From positions 5,489,001 to 5,553,000 of the forward strand of contig NC_086185.1 of the NCBI RefSeq assembly GCF_023053635.1: a stretch of 64,000 bases of DNA, in the 5' to 3' direction. Source of the DNA: Elgaria multicarinata webbii (taxonomy: Eukaryota > Chordata > Lepidosauria > Squamata > Anguidae). Shown here piece by piece: positions 22,047-32,863 of this stretch. Each line of letters opens with the position of its first letter. Position 1 is the stretch's first letter. Below the pieces are notes generated by a model, which did not search any database, was not told the origin of the DNA, and was given only the letters and a program-made list of their open reading frames with translations. A program made the translations under genes and the position numbers.

Positions 22047-22490
22047 ATTGTCGATTTCTGCTTTGGTTTTTTTCCTTTTTGATTATAGTAGAATTGCCTT
22101 TGCTTTGTTGTGTCCTCTCTGAAGGTACACAACTATATGAGGATGTCTTAAGGGAAAGTAATCTTTTGGGGTTTTTTTGCTTTTGTTTGGTGGTGGTTTT
22201 GTGGGGTTTTTTTCTCTTTATGTTTTTCTTTCCCCCCCCCACCTCTTTTTTATTTTTATTTTTTATTATTTTTTATTATTTTATTTATTTTTTAAGAGGC
22301 CTCCCCCTTGACCTCCCCTGCCGAACTCCCCCTGTCAAACTCCTGTTTGCTCTCCCTGTTCGCTCGCTCCCTGGGAATCTGGCTTACTTTTATAGCTCCT
22401 ACTTGAGCTGGGCCAGCTGCTCTTCCCTGCTTCTGCTTAGCTCCAAGTCAGGAACCAGTTTAGGCCCGGTTTTTCTGTGGTCTCCCTGGA
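22047..22490 (-). promoter_or_regulatory. CR1 5' untranslated region, likely internal promoter
   Basis: A purine-rich minus-strand leader upstream of ORF1 includes GGGAGCGAGCGAACAGGGAG and a long A/T simple stretch near 22240-22290. LINE promoters lie in this position. No specific promoter box is visible. Confidence 0.5.
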
Positions 22491-22899
22491 ATGTGTGGCT
22501 GGGCACCTCAAGAGCAGTGCGCCAATCAGGGCTGGGGTGGGGGGAACAGGGGAAGTATTTTTTTTTTTAAAAAAACTTTCTTTTGTGCGCAAGCATTCGT
22601 GCACTGCTGGCCCTTTAACTGGAAAAAATGGTGAGCGTGATCGCCGCACATCACATGTAAACAGAGTGGGGATCGCGCGATAAAACCATCGGGAGATCTT
22701 CACCCCTCTGTCGCGGACTAAGAGGTAGGTCTAGCTAAGCCTATGTTACATGGTGGTAGGTTTCTGTTGAATATTAGGAAAACAGATTTGGGACAAAAAA
22801 AATTCCAACTTCATGTATACACTGATGGGATCTGAGCTAGAAGTGATGGACCAAGAAAGAGATCTTGATGATGTGGTGGAGAGTTCGATGAAAATCTTG

Positions 22900-23310
22900 A
22901 CCTAGTGAGCTGCTGTGAAAAAGGCAAATTTGATGTTAGGCATAATTAGGAAATGAAGCGAAACTACGAAGATCATACTCCCCTTATACAAATGTATGGT
23001 GCAACCACACTTGGAATACTGTGTACAGTTCTGGTCACCACACTAAATAAAAAAAGAGGTTTTTGTAGAGTTTGGGGAAAGTGCAGAAAAGGGCAACTAA
23101 AATGATTAAGGGGTTGGAGCATCTCCCCTATGAGGGAAGGTTACATCAACTGGGATTGTTTAGCTTGGAAAAAAGGAGGCTGAGGGGAGACATGATAGAG
23201 GTGTACAAAATGATGCATGGTGTGGAGAATGTGGACAGGGAGACATTTTCCCTCCTTCTCTCAAAATACTAGAACCCAATGGGGTCATCCCATGAAGCTG
23301 ATTGGCATAA
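22900..23310 (+). mobile_element. CR1 LINE fragment, second subfamily
   Basis: A frame at 23072-23272 reads [20 protein letters not shown] and [20 protein letters not shown], the C-terminal part of CR1 ORF2. It breaks off after CATGAAGCTGATTGG. Confidence 0.88.
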
Positions 23311-23755
23311 TATTTGATGCTTATGCTCAAGTTAACCTTCTATTTGGTTTACTTGTACCTTTTAGCCCCCAGATTAAGAACACATATTCATGCATTCACA
23401 CATGTCCAGGATCTTAAAACCTATTCTTGCTAGATACCAGAGCCGTTCCCTGTTGGTTCATTTTTCCTGGACATCCACACACTAACGTTTCCATGTAGAA
23501 CATCGTAGCCTACAGCAACACACACTTTCCCCAACCCATCCATTTCTTCCTCTTGAAATCAAACTGTCTCTTTACATCACTCTCTTCAATAATTCGAGGT
23601 TGAGTGCTGTACCTTTTTGCTTTTACAAAACTGTGGCACTGCAATGAAGTGGAGGCCAAATCCTCGGTGGCATGGGTTTTTTTAATGGTGCCAAATCATC
23701 TTGCAGTAGCCCCAGGATGTGTCTTACCCCAATAAAAGCCTGTTCACAGGGACTG
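23311..23755. other. No recognisable gene or repeat
   Basis: Unique-looking sequence between two CR1 fragments of the same subfamily. Confidence 0.4.
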
Positions 23756-23757
23756 TG

Positions 23758-24243
23758 AGGCTTGCAAAAAAAGGAGGCTAAGGGGAGACACGATAGAGGT
23801 GTGCAAAATTAGGCATGGAGTGGAGAATGTGGACAGGAAGACATTATTCTCCCTTTCTCATAATGCTAGAACCCAACGGGGTCACATCCCATGAAGCTGA
23901 TTGGTGGGAGATTCTGGCCAGGAAAAAGGAAGGACTTCTTCACACAGAACATAGTTAAATTATAGAATTCTCAATCACAAGATGTAGTGATGGCTTCTAA
24001 TTTGGATGTCATTAAAATGGTGACAAATTCCTGGAGGAGAAGGCTATCAATGGCTACCAGTAGTGATAGCTATGTGCAGTAGCAGAGACAGTATGCCTGT
24101 CTACACCAGTTGTTGGGGAACATGGGTGGGAGGGTGCTATTGCATGTCCTACTTGTGGGATCCTGACAGCTGGTTGGCCACTGTGTGAACAGAATGTTGG
24201 ACTAGATGGACCCTTGGTCTGATCCAGCACGGCTCTTATGTTT
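23758..24243 (+). mobile_element. CR1 LINE 3' end, second subfamily
   Basis: It restarts at the same ORF2 part (GGAGGCTAAGGGGAGACACG) and runs to TTGGACTAGATGGACCCTTG, GTCTGATCCAGCACGGC and TCTTATG, the 3' end also found at 35128, 43535 and 45785. Confidence 0.9.
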
Positions 24244-24271
24244 TATTTGCTGCAGGCTGCCTCAGATCCCT

Positions 24272-24272
24272 C

Positions 24273-24328
<56 letters not shown>
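24272..24328. repeat. (TTTC)n microsatellite
   Basis: About 14 uninterrupted TTTC units, directly after the CR1 3' end. Confidence 0.95.
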
Positions 24329-24646
24329 GGCAGACTAAGAGGCCTTCTGATATATAAGGAGCCAGGATGCTAATGTTGTCATTGCCACATTCTGAGCAGG
24401 GAGCAAATGCCTGCTGCTATTTAAGTCAGCAGCCAAGGCACCGCTATTTTCGTCGGTCCCTCCTGGGTGTTATTTAAGACAGCTCGGAATATGGTGCTTC
24501 TGCGTGGCCCTGCAGACGGGGCCCTGAAGCCAAACCTTTATACAGGGAGCCCAGTTGCCTTCCTGGGGCCCCTTCTGGTTCATAGGAAATCCAAGAGATT
24601 GTCAAATGTAAACTTGTGGACAGGTTTTGCTCTTTTGAAGACCGTA

Positions 24647-24650
<4 letters not shown>

Positions 24651-24689
<39 letters not shown>
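24651..24689. repeat. (AC)n microsatellite
   Basis: About 19 AC units. Overlapping frames coding HTHTHT or VCVCVC are by-products. Confidence 0.95.
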
Positions 24690-24693
<4 letters not shown>

Positions 24694-25045
24694 GAGCAGA
24701 ACAAATTCACATCTGGATCTCTGGGGTTCCCCAGATGGCCATACCCTTCCCCCAATCCCATCCTATTTTCCCCTGCCACCAATCCTTCTGTGTTTTCCTG
24801 TTTTGGTTTGTTGTTGTTGTTTTGTGCAATCCCTCCCTCCCACATTCTAAAAGGTTGGAATGACCCTTCTAAGGCTTAGTTACTAGCCAGAGAGCTCTAA
24901 GCTAAACCATGCTTGTATTTGGGGGTATGTTGACCCCGCCTCTTTGCCTACGACCCTGCCCACGACTGGAATTTGGCCCCCAACAGCTTCTCCATAATCA
25001 AATTTGGGTGTCAGGCTGAAAGAGCTTCAACACTCTTGCTCTAGA
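24690..25045 (+). mobile_element. DNA repeat family A, copy 2
   Basis: CCAGATGGCCATACCC, AAAAGGTTGGAATGACCCTTC and GGCTGAAAGAGCTTCAACAC align in order with 17025-17300. Confidence 0.65.
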
Positions 25046-25104
25046 GTAAGAATGTGTCTGTGCAGATTCTCAGCCACTCACAAGTACAGCTTGTATTCTG
25101 CACT

Positions 25105-25290
25105 CATAGGAAGCAGGTATACTGAATCAGGTCATTGGTCCATCTAGCCAAGGACTCTCCACACGGACTGGCAGGGGATGTTCAAAGTTTCAGTCAGGAG
25201 GTTTTCCCAGCCCTACCTGGAGTTACTGGGCATTGAACCTGGGAACTTTTGCATGCAAGGTGTGTGCTCTATCACTGACCTAGTGTTCCT
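25105..25290 (-). mobile_element. CR1-like LINE tail (minus strand)
   Basis: It has TCATTGGTCCATCTAGCCAA, TTTTCCCAGCCCTACCTGG and TGGGCATTGAACCTGGGA. The same family lies at 32864 and, in the other orientation, at 14530. Confidence 0.65.
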
Positions 25291-25347
25291 CTTTGCATAG
25301 ATAACTGTGATGTCTGCTGGATCACCATGTCTTTATTAGGATAATAT

Positions 25348-25382
25348 CTCTCTCTCTCTCTCTCCCCCTCCCCCCCCCCCCA
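25348..25382. repeat. (TC)n followed by C run
   Basis: A pyrimidine-only stretch of about 35 bases. Confidence 0.9.
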
Positions 25383-26640
25383 GATTATGCTACAAGTCTA
25401 GCACAGGCTGAAAGTATCCACTGACAGGGGAGGGAGTCAAATATCTTCTAGCCTGCAAAAATCACGGAAATGTATTGAAAAAACAACAGATTCTGAAGGG
25501 TTCCAGTTCCATTTTGGGAAACATTTCCAGCAAAGCTGTATTTTTTCAACATCCAATACAAGCAGTTCCTGTGAGCATTATTTGTGCCACTTAACCAGCC
25601 TGTCTGCACTCTCTCTGTCTCACTCCATGCTCCAACCCATTACCTCCAGTGGTCTATTATAACATGAAAATAGAAAGGTATCCAAATTCTTCTCCAAAAA
25701 TATAACCATGTCCCTCTGTCTAAAGAAAGGCCCAGTGTGTTCCCAGCAATGTTTTTAAGGAGTCTCCACCTTAGTTGATTATTCCCATTCTGAGGCATGG
25801 TGGCCTACCTATAACATATTCCTATGTCTGGTAGCTAAAGAGAAATCACTGTATGCAAATAATACCATTCCTCGCTATCTGGGTAGCATGCAGATTCATT
25901 TCCCCGAATAGTTTCACTAAGTAAACAACAATACTCCCAAGAGAAATAACGCTCAGGTTCACGAAACAATCTCCCCCCCCAACCTAGTTTGGATACGGTT
26001 GGAGAGGGGATTTCTTCTGTTCACATTTTAGTTGCTGCTGTGCCAAAAATGTCTCCTGCATCTTTTTAGACCATTCTCATTCAATTTTATAGTAAAGAAA
26101 TCACTTCTGAGAAGAAAATTTCAGAGAAATTCTTATGGGTTGGATTCTACCATCATTGCTGGGAGGAATCTTAACTAGGATACCAGCTCCTCCCAGCTTG
26201 CCGTGTGCTGTGCACGGCACCCTTGACTTCCTCATAAGCTGGTGAGTCCCCTGCTGTTACTCTGCCAAAGGCTTGTTTTCCTGTGTGGAGAAAACCAGCA
26301 AATATCACTTGGCGTGTTCTTAATTGGTTTCTCTGGCCCACGCAGTAATATGACCTACCCGTGAGCATTGTTCCTTGAATGCAGCTCCCACACTGCTGCT
26401 GTTTGTCTTTGGGTGTTTCTGTATTTTTGTGTGGAAGTGATAAAAAGATGCCCGGTGCACAGGAGCATTGGCACCAGTCCGCCATTGCCGTCACCAAGAA
26501 GAAGTACCAGCTGGGCTTTGTACAAGAATGGCCGTCTTTTGCTTTTCTTGTTGAACGCTGCATGAACCTAACGGTCGGCCAAATCAGAAATGAACAGGCA
26601 ATGAACAAGGAAAATAATACCCCCACCCCCCAAATTCCCC
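25383..26640. other. No recognisable gene
   Basis: Apparently unique sequence. A 182-residue minus-strand frame (26171-26719) and overlapping + frames show no domain. I treat them as chance. Confidence 0.4.
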
Positions 26641-26945
26641 CAGATGTGTTTTGCCTGTTCCACCAAGGCTGGACACCAAGGCAACGCTTAGCTTGGCCAG
26701 ATGAAATGAACCATAACATTCTGCGTTGTTACTATAAAACCACACAACTCGACACAAAAGCATCAGGATACGGAACAGAACTTTAAAGGCTATTTCCAGA
26801 GGTCTACCCGCACCTCATGGACACTGTAACAGAACAAAGACTATTAGATAAAAAAAAGAGAGTTATAATCAGCCACAGAAGGTTAATGGAACATGACATT
26901 CAAATAATTAAAGAAGAAATAGCACAACAGAATGCCAACAACAAG
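26641..26945 (+). mobile_element. LINE 5' ORF fragment, possibly R4/Dong-type
   Basis: AT-rich coding-like sequence carries WPDEMNHNILRCYY in one phase. YPHLMDTVTEQRLLDKKKRV followed by IQIIKEEI lies in the next. The pattern (W..EMN..I...YY, then TEQRL.D.KR.I) resembles the N-terminal part of R4-type LINE proteins. A stop and frameshift lie near 26785. It joins an L2 fragment on the right. Confidence 0.4.
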
Positions 26946-27105
26946 AGAGAGCGCCTTCTCCCTTACCAACCTGCCCAATCACTGAGGTCATCGGAGGGCA
27001 TGCTCCTGGTAGTTCCATGTGGGCCTGTGGCCTGATTGGAACCCACCAGGAGAAGAGCCTTTAGTGTGGTGGCCCCTTCTCTGTGGAACTCCCTGCCCCT
27101 GGAGG
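26946..27105 (+). mobile_element. L2 LINE fragment (third subfamily)
   Basis: GAGCGCCTTCTCCCTTACCA, TCACTGAGGTCATCGGAGG and GTGGAACTCCCTGCCCCTGG match 16612-16765 of the L2 at 16111. Confidence 0.88.
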
Positions 27106-27284
27106 TATGAGTTGTGAAAGTAGTTGCAATCTTAAAAATATGTTGTGGTTACGCAGGAAGCCATGAACTTTATGATTTATAGAGCTACGGATTTATAGAG
27201 CCATTTTCCTATACCTGTGGGCATGGGTAAAAGAACCACCCAGCTTGATTTCCTCAACACAGGCAAGTGCCAATACTAGGCTGC

Positions 27285-27537
27285 TTCTGAAACTCAGCTA
27301 AAAACTTTTCTTTTCCCTATAGCTTTTAAATATTGAGTTTGTTCTGACTCTATACTGTTAGCTTCACCCTACCCGGTGCCTGTTTATACTTCCCTGTGCC
27401 TGTTTGCATTCTCTTTCCCTCCTTATTGTTTACTACAACTTAATTAGATTGTAAGCCTATGCGGCAGGGTCTTGCTATTTACTGTGTAATCTGTACATTG
27501 ATGGTGCTATATAAATAAATAATAATAATAATAATAA
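27285..27537 (+). mobile_element. L2 LINE 3' end (first subfamily) with (AAT)n
   Basis: AAACTCAGCTAAAAACTTTTC through GTAAGCCTATGCGGCAGGG to TTGATGGTGCTATATAAAT match 5612-5830. Confidence 0.92.
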
Positions 27538-27748
27538 TTTGAGAAGCCTTCCTCAACTGATCAGCCACTGTTTCTCTGCTTCCTTTATTTTTCAGTTGAA
27601 CAATTTTAATTGGCTCTTTTAACCTTCTTTCTTTTATTGTTTATACCTATGTTCACTGCTCTGTAATCTATGTTAGATAATTGAGTGATATATAAATATT
27701 GTAAATCATCATCATCATCATCATTATCATCATCATCATCATCACACA
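27538..27748 (+). mobile_element. LINE tail ending in (ATC)n
   Basis: GAAGCCTTCCTCAACTGATC, CTATGTTCACTGCTCTGTAA and GAGTGATATATAAATATTG lead into an ATC run. This is an L2-like 3' end with a different tail unit. Confidence 0.6.
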
Positions 27749-28329
27749 AACACTCGTATAAGAAAGAGCAACCTTAGACATGACAACCTCACCAGAGGAT
27801 TCCCAGACAACAACACAACCGGAAACACACAACGACACAAGAAACATGAACATAGAACAGCAATTGACAGAAGAAATTGATATGATGATGATGATGATAA
27901 TGATGACGATGACGACCTGCATGGAAACAGAGCACAGTGATGGCACACTGCCTGCTTTGACATTGCAAGGATTTGCACAAGCACCTCGGGTGTGCAAAGG
28001 CACCGTTGTCTCTTCCACCAGCCCTTCCTCAGTGCTTGCAGTCATCACATGTGCCTGGCTGGCTCCCAGAGACGGATAAGCCCGTGACAAACACACACAC
28101 CCTCCTTCTTCTCCAACGATGATGCTTCACTCAATCTTTTCGCACCTCCTCCCTGCCATCATCTGTGGATGGCAGCACCTGTTGCCAGGTTTGCCTCTAC
28201 ATTACACATCCGATCGGGTTTCAGCGCGCATCAGCCAACGGGATGCTTTGGTGCACATTAAACGTTGCCGCTGAGTCAGGGCTCTTGTAACTGTCCGGGC
28301 CAGAGGGAAGAGGTTTGACAGCAGGGATT
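27749..28329. other. Low-copy sequence with (GAT)n run at 27879-27916
   Basis: It opens with A-rich coding-like sequence and a GAT/GAC run that reads poly-Asp in one frame. No domain is recognised. 28090-28330 has moderate CpG content but no gene evidence. Confidence 0.35.
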
Positions 28330-28400
28330 TTCTAGAGTGGAGGCTGGTGGCTTTGATGTCACTGGAGCAGTGAATCAATATTCTACTGAGGCTGTCAGAG
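28330..28400 (+). mobile_element. Short repeat family D, copy 1
   Basis: AGTGGAGGCTGGTGGCTTTG and GCAGTGAATCAA recur at 59203 and 62094. The copy at 62094 ends CCTACCTCCACTGG, inverted to the start, so this is probably a small DNA transposon. Confidence 0.5.
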
Positions 28401-28561
28401 GAAGGCAAAGAAGCGCATGCGTGGCAATCCGCATCTGCATGCCATGCATCAGAGCAAATGCACCTGGCTGTGGGGGGATTTCTCTGTCCATGTGGGTAGG
28501 GGAGAGGCAGGGGGTTGTCACCCCTTTCACCCCCAAAATAGAGCCATGTCTATTCTCAGTT

Positions 28562-28850
28562 GGTGAAAATATGAGACAGGGCCTTTTCGGTGGCAGCACC
28601 TTGGTTATAGAATTCCCTGATGGTCTTTTGGCAAGCAATGAAAACATTCTTATTCTACTTGGCCTTCAATGGTTTTTAATATATGATTGAAGGTTTGAAT
28701 TCTGCTTTCTCTTTTTTATTATTTTAAGTCTTCTGTTTTAATTTTTGTTGTGTGAACCATTGGTCAGGGACTTGTTAGGACAGTGAAAAGTGGTCTAAAC
28801 ATGTTGTTGTTTTTATGAACGGGATAATAAATCAGTAAATCTGCCGTCAG
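28562..28850 (+). mobile_element. L2-like LINE 3' end
   Basis: GGGCCTTTTCGGTGGCAGCA, ATAGAATTCCCTGATGG and a T-rich 3' part ending in AATAAATCAGTAAATC correspond to the AFSVVAP..NSLP region and tail of L2. Confidence 0.7.
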
Positions 28851-28859
28851 GTCACGGAG

Positions 28860-29760
28860 CTGAGCAAGCGTCCCTTATTTGCGTCTCTTTCTCTTTTCCC
28901 ATCCTCTCTCCTTCCAATGTATTTCTTTCACTTCGAAAGGCTGTAAGGGGATCTGGCCACAGCTGCCTCCTCCAGCACTTCGAGGAGAACAACTTGGGAA
29001 GTCAAAACAACTTGGGGAATTCTGTTTCGCTCAAAATAGCCGCGGGAGGCACCCTGTGACTTGCGCCTTCTTTGGTTTGGCCCGGTGGGCCTCCAAAGCA
29101 GCAGCCGGCCTGGAGGTCTCCAGAGCCAGAGGGGTTGTGCCTCTTTGGAACCTTCCCCTCCTTCGAACCTAAAACTGGGAGAATTTAAGCACGGAGATTT
29201 GCCTTTTGGTTTTGGGTGTGTCTCTGTGGTTTTTGTTTTCTTTTTAAAGGACATTAGGTGTGTGTGGGGGGGGAAGAGCACTGTGACAAACCACAGGATT
29301 AATCCAGGATTTCTCTTAAGAGTCCTGGGGACCCTTGGCACAAGAAATAGCTTCTAAGCTCCCAACCCTCCCCGGTTAAGGTAGGTGACAGTATTAATCA
29401 AGGGGAGGGGTTAGGGTTGCATGGAAAGAAACCCAACTTATTGGGGTGAATGTCCTGCAAAAGAGAGAGGGTGGCCGGGTGGGGAACAGCTGGTACATGA
29501 AATTGGAGTGCTGGAGTAATTCCATCTCAGGACTAATCTTAAGCTCCATCTCTCTCTCCCACCCCGCAATGCCCTCCTAGATGAGAACAAAACCCACAGT
29601 GGCTCTGAGAAGCCCACAAGCAGGACATGAAGAGACTCACCTTCTCCTGTTGTTGGTGCAACCCAGGAGATAGCATTCAGAGGCAAATGCCAGTACTGAA
29701 CCTTATAGCTAATCATGTTCCTCCACCTCTTCAATAAATTTATCTCATGGTGGAATTCCA
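28860..29760. other. No recognisable gene or repeat
   Basis: Mixed-composition unique sequence. Frames such as 28928-29341 (-) show no domain. Confidence 0.4.
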
Positions 29761-29764
29761 TCCA

Positions 29765-29895
29765 TACGTACTCAGAAGTAAGTTCCATTATGTTCAACGA
29801 AGCTTACAGCCACTTTCCCAGGAGTAAGCCTGATGGGGATCAGTGGGATTGACTTCCGAGCAGGCCTGTTTAGGGTTGCACTGTAAGCCACCTTT
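29765..29895. mobile_element. Palindromic repeat family C
   Basis: ACTCAGAAGTAAGTTCC ... CAGGAGTAAGCC ... GGTTGCACTGTAAGCC is a degenerate copy of a short repeat also at 51668, 61333 and 63338, typical of small non-autonomous DNA elements in reptiles. Confidence 0.5.
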
Positions 29896-30107
29896 CAAAC
29901 CCCTCTAAGTCAGTAGGCATCACGAAATCTACTAGTAGAAGCAAATTCTATCCATAATAATATTTGTGTGCTTGGGGAAAGGAGAACTTTTGTCTGTCAA
30001 TCCTAAATCTAGTGCCCATCAATTTTCAGTGCATGATCCCAAGATATATAGGACAGTATGTAAATATATAAGCAAAACAAATAAAACAAAACAATCAAGT
30101 TAATAAA

Positions 30108-30210
30108 TCAGGGAAGAAGTCCTACAACTCCCAACCCAGGCAGTTGAAGGAATGCTGGGAGTTTTAGGACTTTTTGTTCTGTCTAAACATGCGTAGGAAG
30201 TTGCCTACCC
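30108..30210. mobile_element. Palindromic MITE family B, partial
   Basis: AAGTCCTACAACTCCCAACC faces GCTGGGAGTTTTAGGACTTT, with TCTGTCTAAACATGCGTAGG at the right end. The family also occurs at 31468, 33657, 41503 and 47086. Confidence 0.65.
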
Positions 30211-30704
30211 CCATTTGACATCCAGAAGCTACCTTTCACGTGCAGCGAAAGTGTTCTTTCCAGCCCTTTCACCCCTTTTGGGTTATCTGGATGCTCTGAT
30301 ATTTAGCTGCCTTTGTTCCACCATCTTCCATGAGAGCCGCCCCTAGCTTTCCAAATCTCCATGCTCCCTGTGTTTGTCAACATCCCCACCCCTTGGCAAA
30401 AAATGCAGTGCAGTTCCTAATTGGAAACGGTGACTCTTCTATCTTGGGAAAACTGGGGAACAGCCAGTTTGGGTGGGTGGGTGGGTGTCGGGTTGGCATA
30501 TCTGTTTCCCAATGTCCTTTTTGTCCTGCCCCATTTGATTTCTGAACAGCACATTACGAAGATAAGGCCAGTCCCTTCAATGAAGATGTCTACTTCTTGC
30601 ATACTTACTATTCGAAGACTTGGGCATGACAACTGACCAGGAAAAAAAATGACCTGGCTACTCCTGTGACTCTATCACCATAGCTTGATCTGCTACCAAA
30701 CTTT

Positions 30705-30935
30705 CAAAATTGTTTTTATTTATTACACTTTTAAAACATGCCCTTATTTCAAGGTTCTCAGCATTCCTCCCAGCAATTTTGTCCTCACCACAATCCTGTG
30801 AGGTAGGTTAGGCTGAAAGTGAGTGACTGAGCCAAGGTCACCTAGTGAGTTTCATGGCTGAATGGAGATTTGATCCTTCATCTCCACCAGTACTTGTCCA
30901 ATCTTCTAACCAGTCTGCAATTACTGGCTCTCACT
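30705..30935 (-). mobile_element. Sauria-type tRNA-derived SINE
   Basis: In reverse it reads AAGGATCAAATCTCCATTCA (B box), CTAGGTGACCTTGGCTCAGT, CAGCCTAACCTACCTCACAG and GATTGTGGTGAGGAC, the body of the squamate Sauria SINE. Confidence 0.85.
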
Positions 30936-31344
30936 TTATTGCTTTGCTTGAAGCAGAGATGTCCTTCAGGTGTTAACAGACAAAGAAAACTCTGAGCCAT
31001 GATTTTGATAACTCAATGTGGCAGTGCTGATAATTAAAAGAACTATTTCACTCTAAACGAGCTGTCTTCCCTCTTGCTTTCATGCAACCCACTGAGTATC
31101 ACAGCTCTCCTCAAAATTCAGAGTGATTATTTAGATCACTGGACAACTTGATTGCAACCTAATGTTACACTGGGGCACTCTAGAAGTATTTTTGAGAGAG
31201 ATGGACAGAAAATGATGGATGGAAAGAGAAAGGAAGAGGGGGAATGAAAAAAAGGAAGTCCCATATAGCAGGACCTCCCCTTTTTTCCTTCATTCCAACA
31301 TGAAAGCATAAAGGTGTTCTCTTTAGTAAGGACTTTTAAAATAA

Positions 31345-31412
31345 TTAATTTTTCAAAAAGTTTTTGTAAACCACCCAGAGAGCTTCAGCTATGGGGCGGT
31401 ATATAAATGTAA

Positions 31413-31459
<47 letters not shown>

Positions 31460-31460
31460 A
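31345..31460 (+). mobile_element. L2 LINE tail with (AATA)n
   Basis: AACCACCCAGAGAGCTTCAG, GGGGCGGTATATAAATGTAA, then about 14 AATA units. Confidence 0.85.
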
Positions 31461-31467
31461 GGTGTAA

Positions 31468-31570
31468 TCCTATGCATGCAAAAACAAGCCCTACAGCTTC
31501 CAGAATTTCCCAGCAATTATGGTTGGCTAGGGAATGTTGGGAGTTGTCAGACTTTTTTCAGTCAAAACTG
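31468..31570. mobile_element. Palindromic MITE family B copy
   Basis: AATCCTATGCATGC, CCCTACAGCTTCCAGAATT and GAATGTTGGGAGTTGTCAGA form the two arms, with TCAGACTTTTTTCAGTC at the end. Confidence 0.55.
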
Positions 31571-32024
31571 AAACTTTCTGCTCCGTGAATTTCACTGTTT
31601 CCTCTTCCTTCATCCCTGCATTTCACTTTCTTTTTTCTGGTGTACTGTGCACAGAGCTCTAGCCAATTTTTCAATGCAAAAGCAATTTAAACAAATCTCC
31701 AATGCACAACATTAAACAAACAAACATTCAAACTAATGAATGAATGGGGGGAATTTGTGACTCATAAATTAAACAGTTCCTCGGGTAAAGCTCATTTTAA
31801 AACCAATTCTATTTTATATGATCATACTTATACCCCCACCCACACACTTCTTTTATTCTGAAACTAAAATAGCATCCTTGCAGGTACCCAAGTGGTGTCT
31901 CATCTTGACACTGACCAGATAAATACCTGCTTAGCTTCAGCAAGGAGGCTGTATTATTATGTGCCTTCAGATGGTGGCCTGACTTTGAACTTAATGGAAC
32001 CTTTCCAAAAAAAATGTGCATTGG

Positions 32025-32343
32025 TAGGGTGACCCTATGGAAAGGAGGACAGGGCTCCTGTATCTTTTACAGTTGTGTAGAAAAGGGAATTTCAGCAGGT
32101 GTCATTTGGATGCATGCAGCACCTGGTGAAATTCCCTCTTCATCGCATCAGTGAAAGCTGCAAGCGTCCTGCCCGCTTGAACAGATACAAAAGAGGACAG
32201 GGCTCCTGCAGTTGTAACGGTTGAGATGAAGAGGGAATTCAACCAGGTGCTGCACTCAACAAATGACACCTGCTGAAATTTCCTTTTCTATGCAACTGTT
32301 AAAGATACAAGAGCCCTGTCCTCCTTTCCATAGGGTCACCCTA
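32025..32343. mobile_element. Palindromic hAT-type MITE, 319 bases
   Basis: The terminal arms TAGGGTGACCCTATGGAAAG and the reverse complement of the right end are nearly identical over about 45 bases, and the palindrome continues inward with two matched GAGGACAGGGCTCCTG blocks. Flanks TGCATTGG (32017-32024) and TGCCTTGC (32344-32351) match at 6 of 8, fitting a decayed hAT 8-base duplication. There is no coding capacity. Confidence 0.85.
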
Positions 32344-32863
32344 TGCCTTGCTGACATGCCAAATAAAACCACATCCTAAACATGCAATAATTTTGGGTGT
32401 GCTAAATATCCCAAGGAGACAGGAGTGAGTATGATAGTTCAAGGTGGCTCATATCTGCATGCAGTTCTGCCATCTTCTATGCCAGGAATGGCAACGCGTT
32501 TTTGAAACATGAATTAATTGCCGCCTAGCCAGACAGCTCCAGAAGGGAAATATTTCCCGCTCATTAAATTCTGTCTGTGACATTGTTCCTGGGTCAGGCT
32601 GTTGGGGTTCTGACTTTCATACAGCAAATTGAGCAATGAAGCAGAAAAGCTCCGTCAGCTGGGATTGGCTGGGGAAGGAATGACATCAGCTGGGAACACA
32701 CACCTCCTTATCATCATCATTATTGGCTACTCTTAAAGTGCCAGCACTTTCTGACAAGCTGTGCAGGGATACGGAAAAACTTGTGCATACATGTACACGC
32801 ACGCACACACACAGAGAAAGAGAGATGGGAGGGAGGAGTCAGTAAGCGTTTATTGCTTAAGAA

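Larger units (their letters stand above)
18056..22490 (-). mobile_element. Nearly full-length CR1 LINE
   Basis: This non-LTR retrotransposon is on the minus strand, with 5' untranslated region (about 22047-22490), ORF1 (21045-22046), ORF2 (about 18138-21033) and the CR1 3' end ATTCTATGATTCTATGA (18058-18075). Most CR1 copies are 5' truncated, so an almost complete one is unusual. ORF1 is open. ORF2 has about one frameshift and one stop. Its 5' limit is approximate, and I see no clear target duplication, as is usual for CR1. It lies inside a small DNA transposon. Confidence 0.93.
17931..22734. mobile_element. Non-autonomous DNA transposon (GGCCATAGCTAGA family) split by a CR1
   Basis: The left part 17931-18055 begins GGGCCATAGCTAGATGGGG. 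The right part (about 22491-22734) ends GGTCTAGCTAAGCC, which reads inward as GGCTTAGCTAGACC, so the ends are inverted repeats. The right part carries the T/A run and CpG-rich segment also seen in the copy at 8056. The 4.4-kb CR1 between them is a later insertion. Only about 370 bases are the transposon itself. Confidence 0.7.

Noticed and set aside
24616-24879. His-Thr repeat protein
   Set aside because: Pure translation of an (AC)n microsatellite.
26171-26719. 182-residue minus-strand frame with Cys-rich middle
   Set aside because: No recognisable domain, no start context or splice evidence, and it partly overlaps a LINE-like stretch on the other strand.
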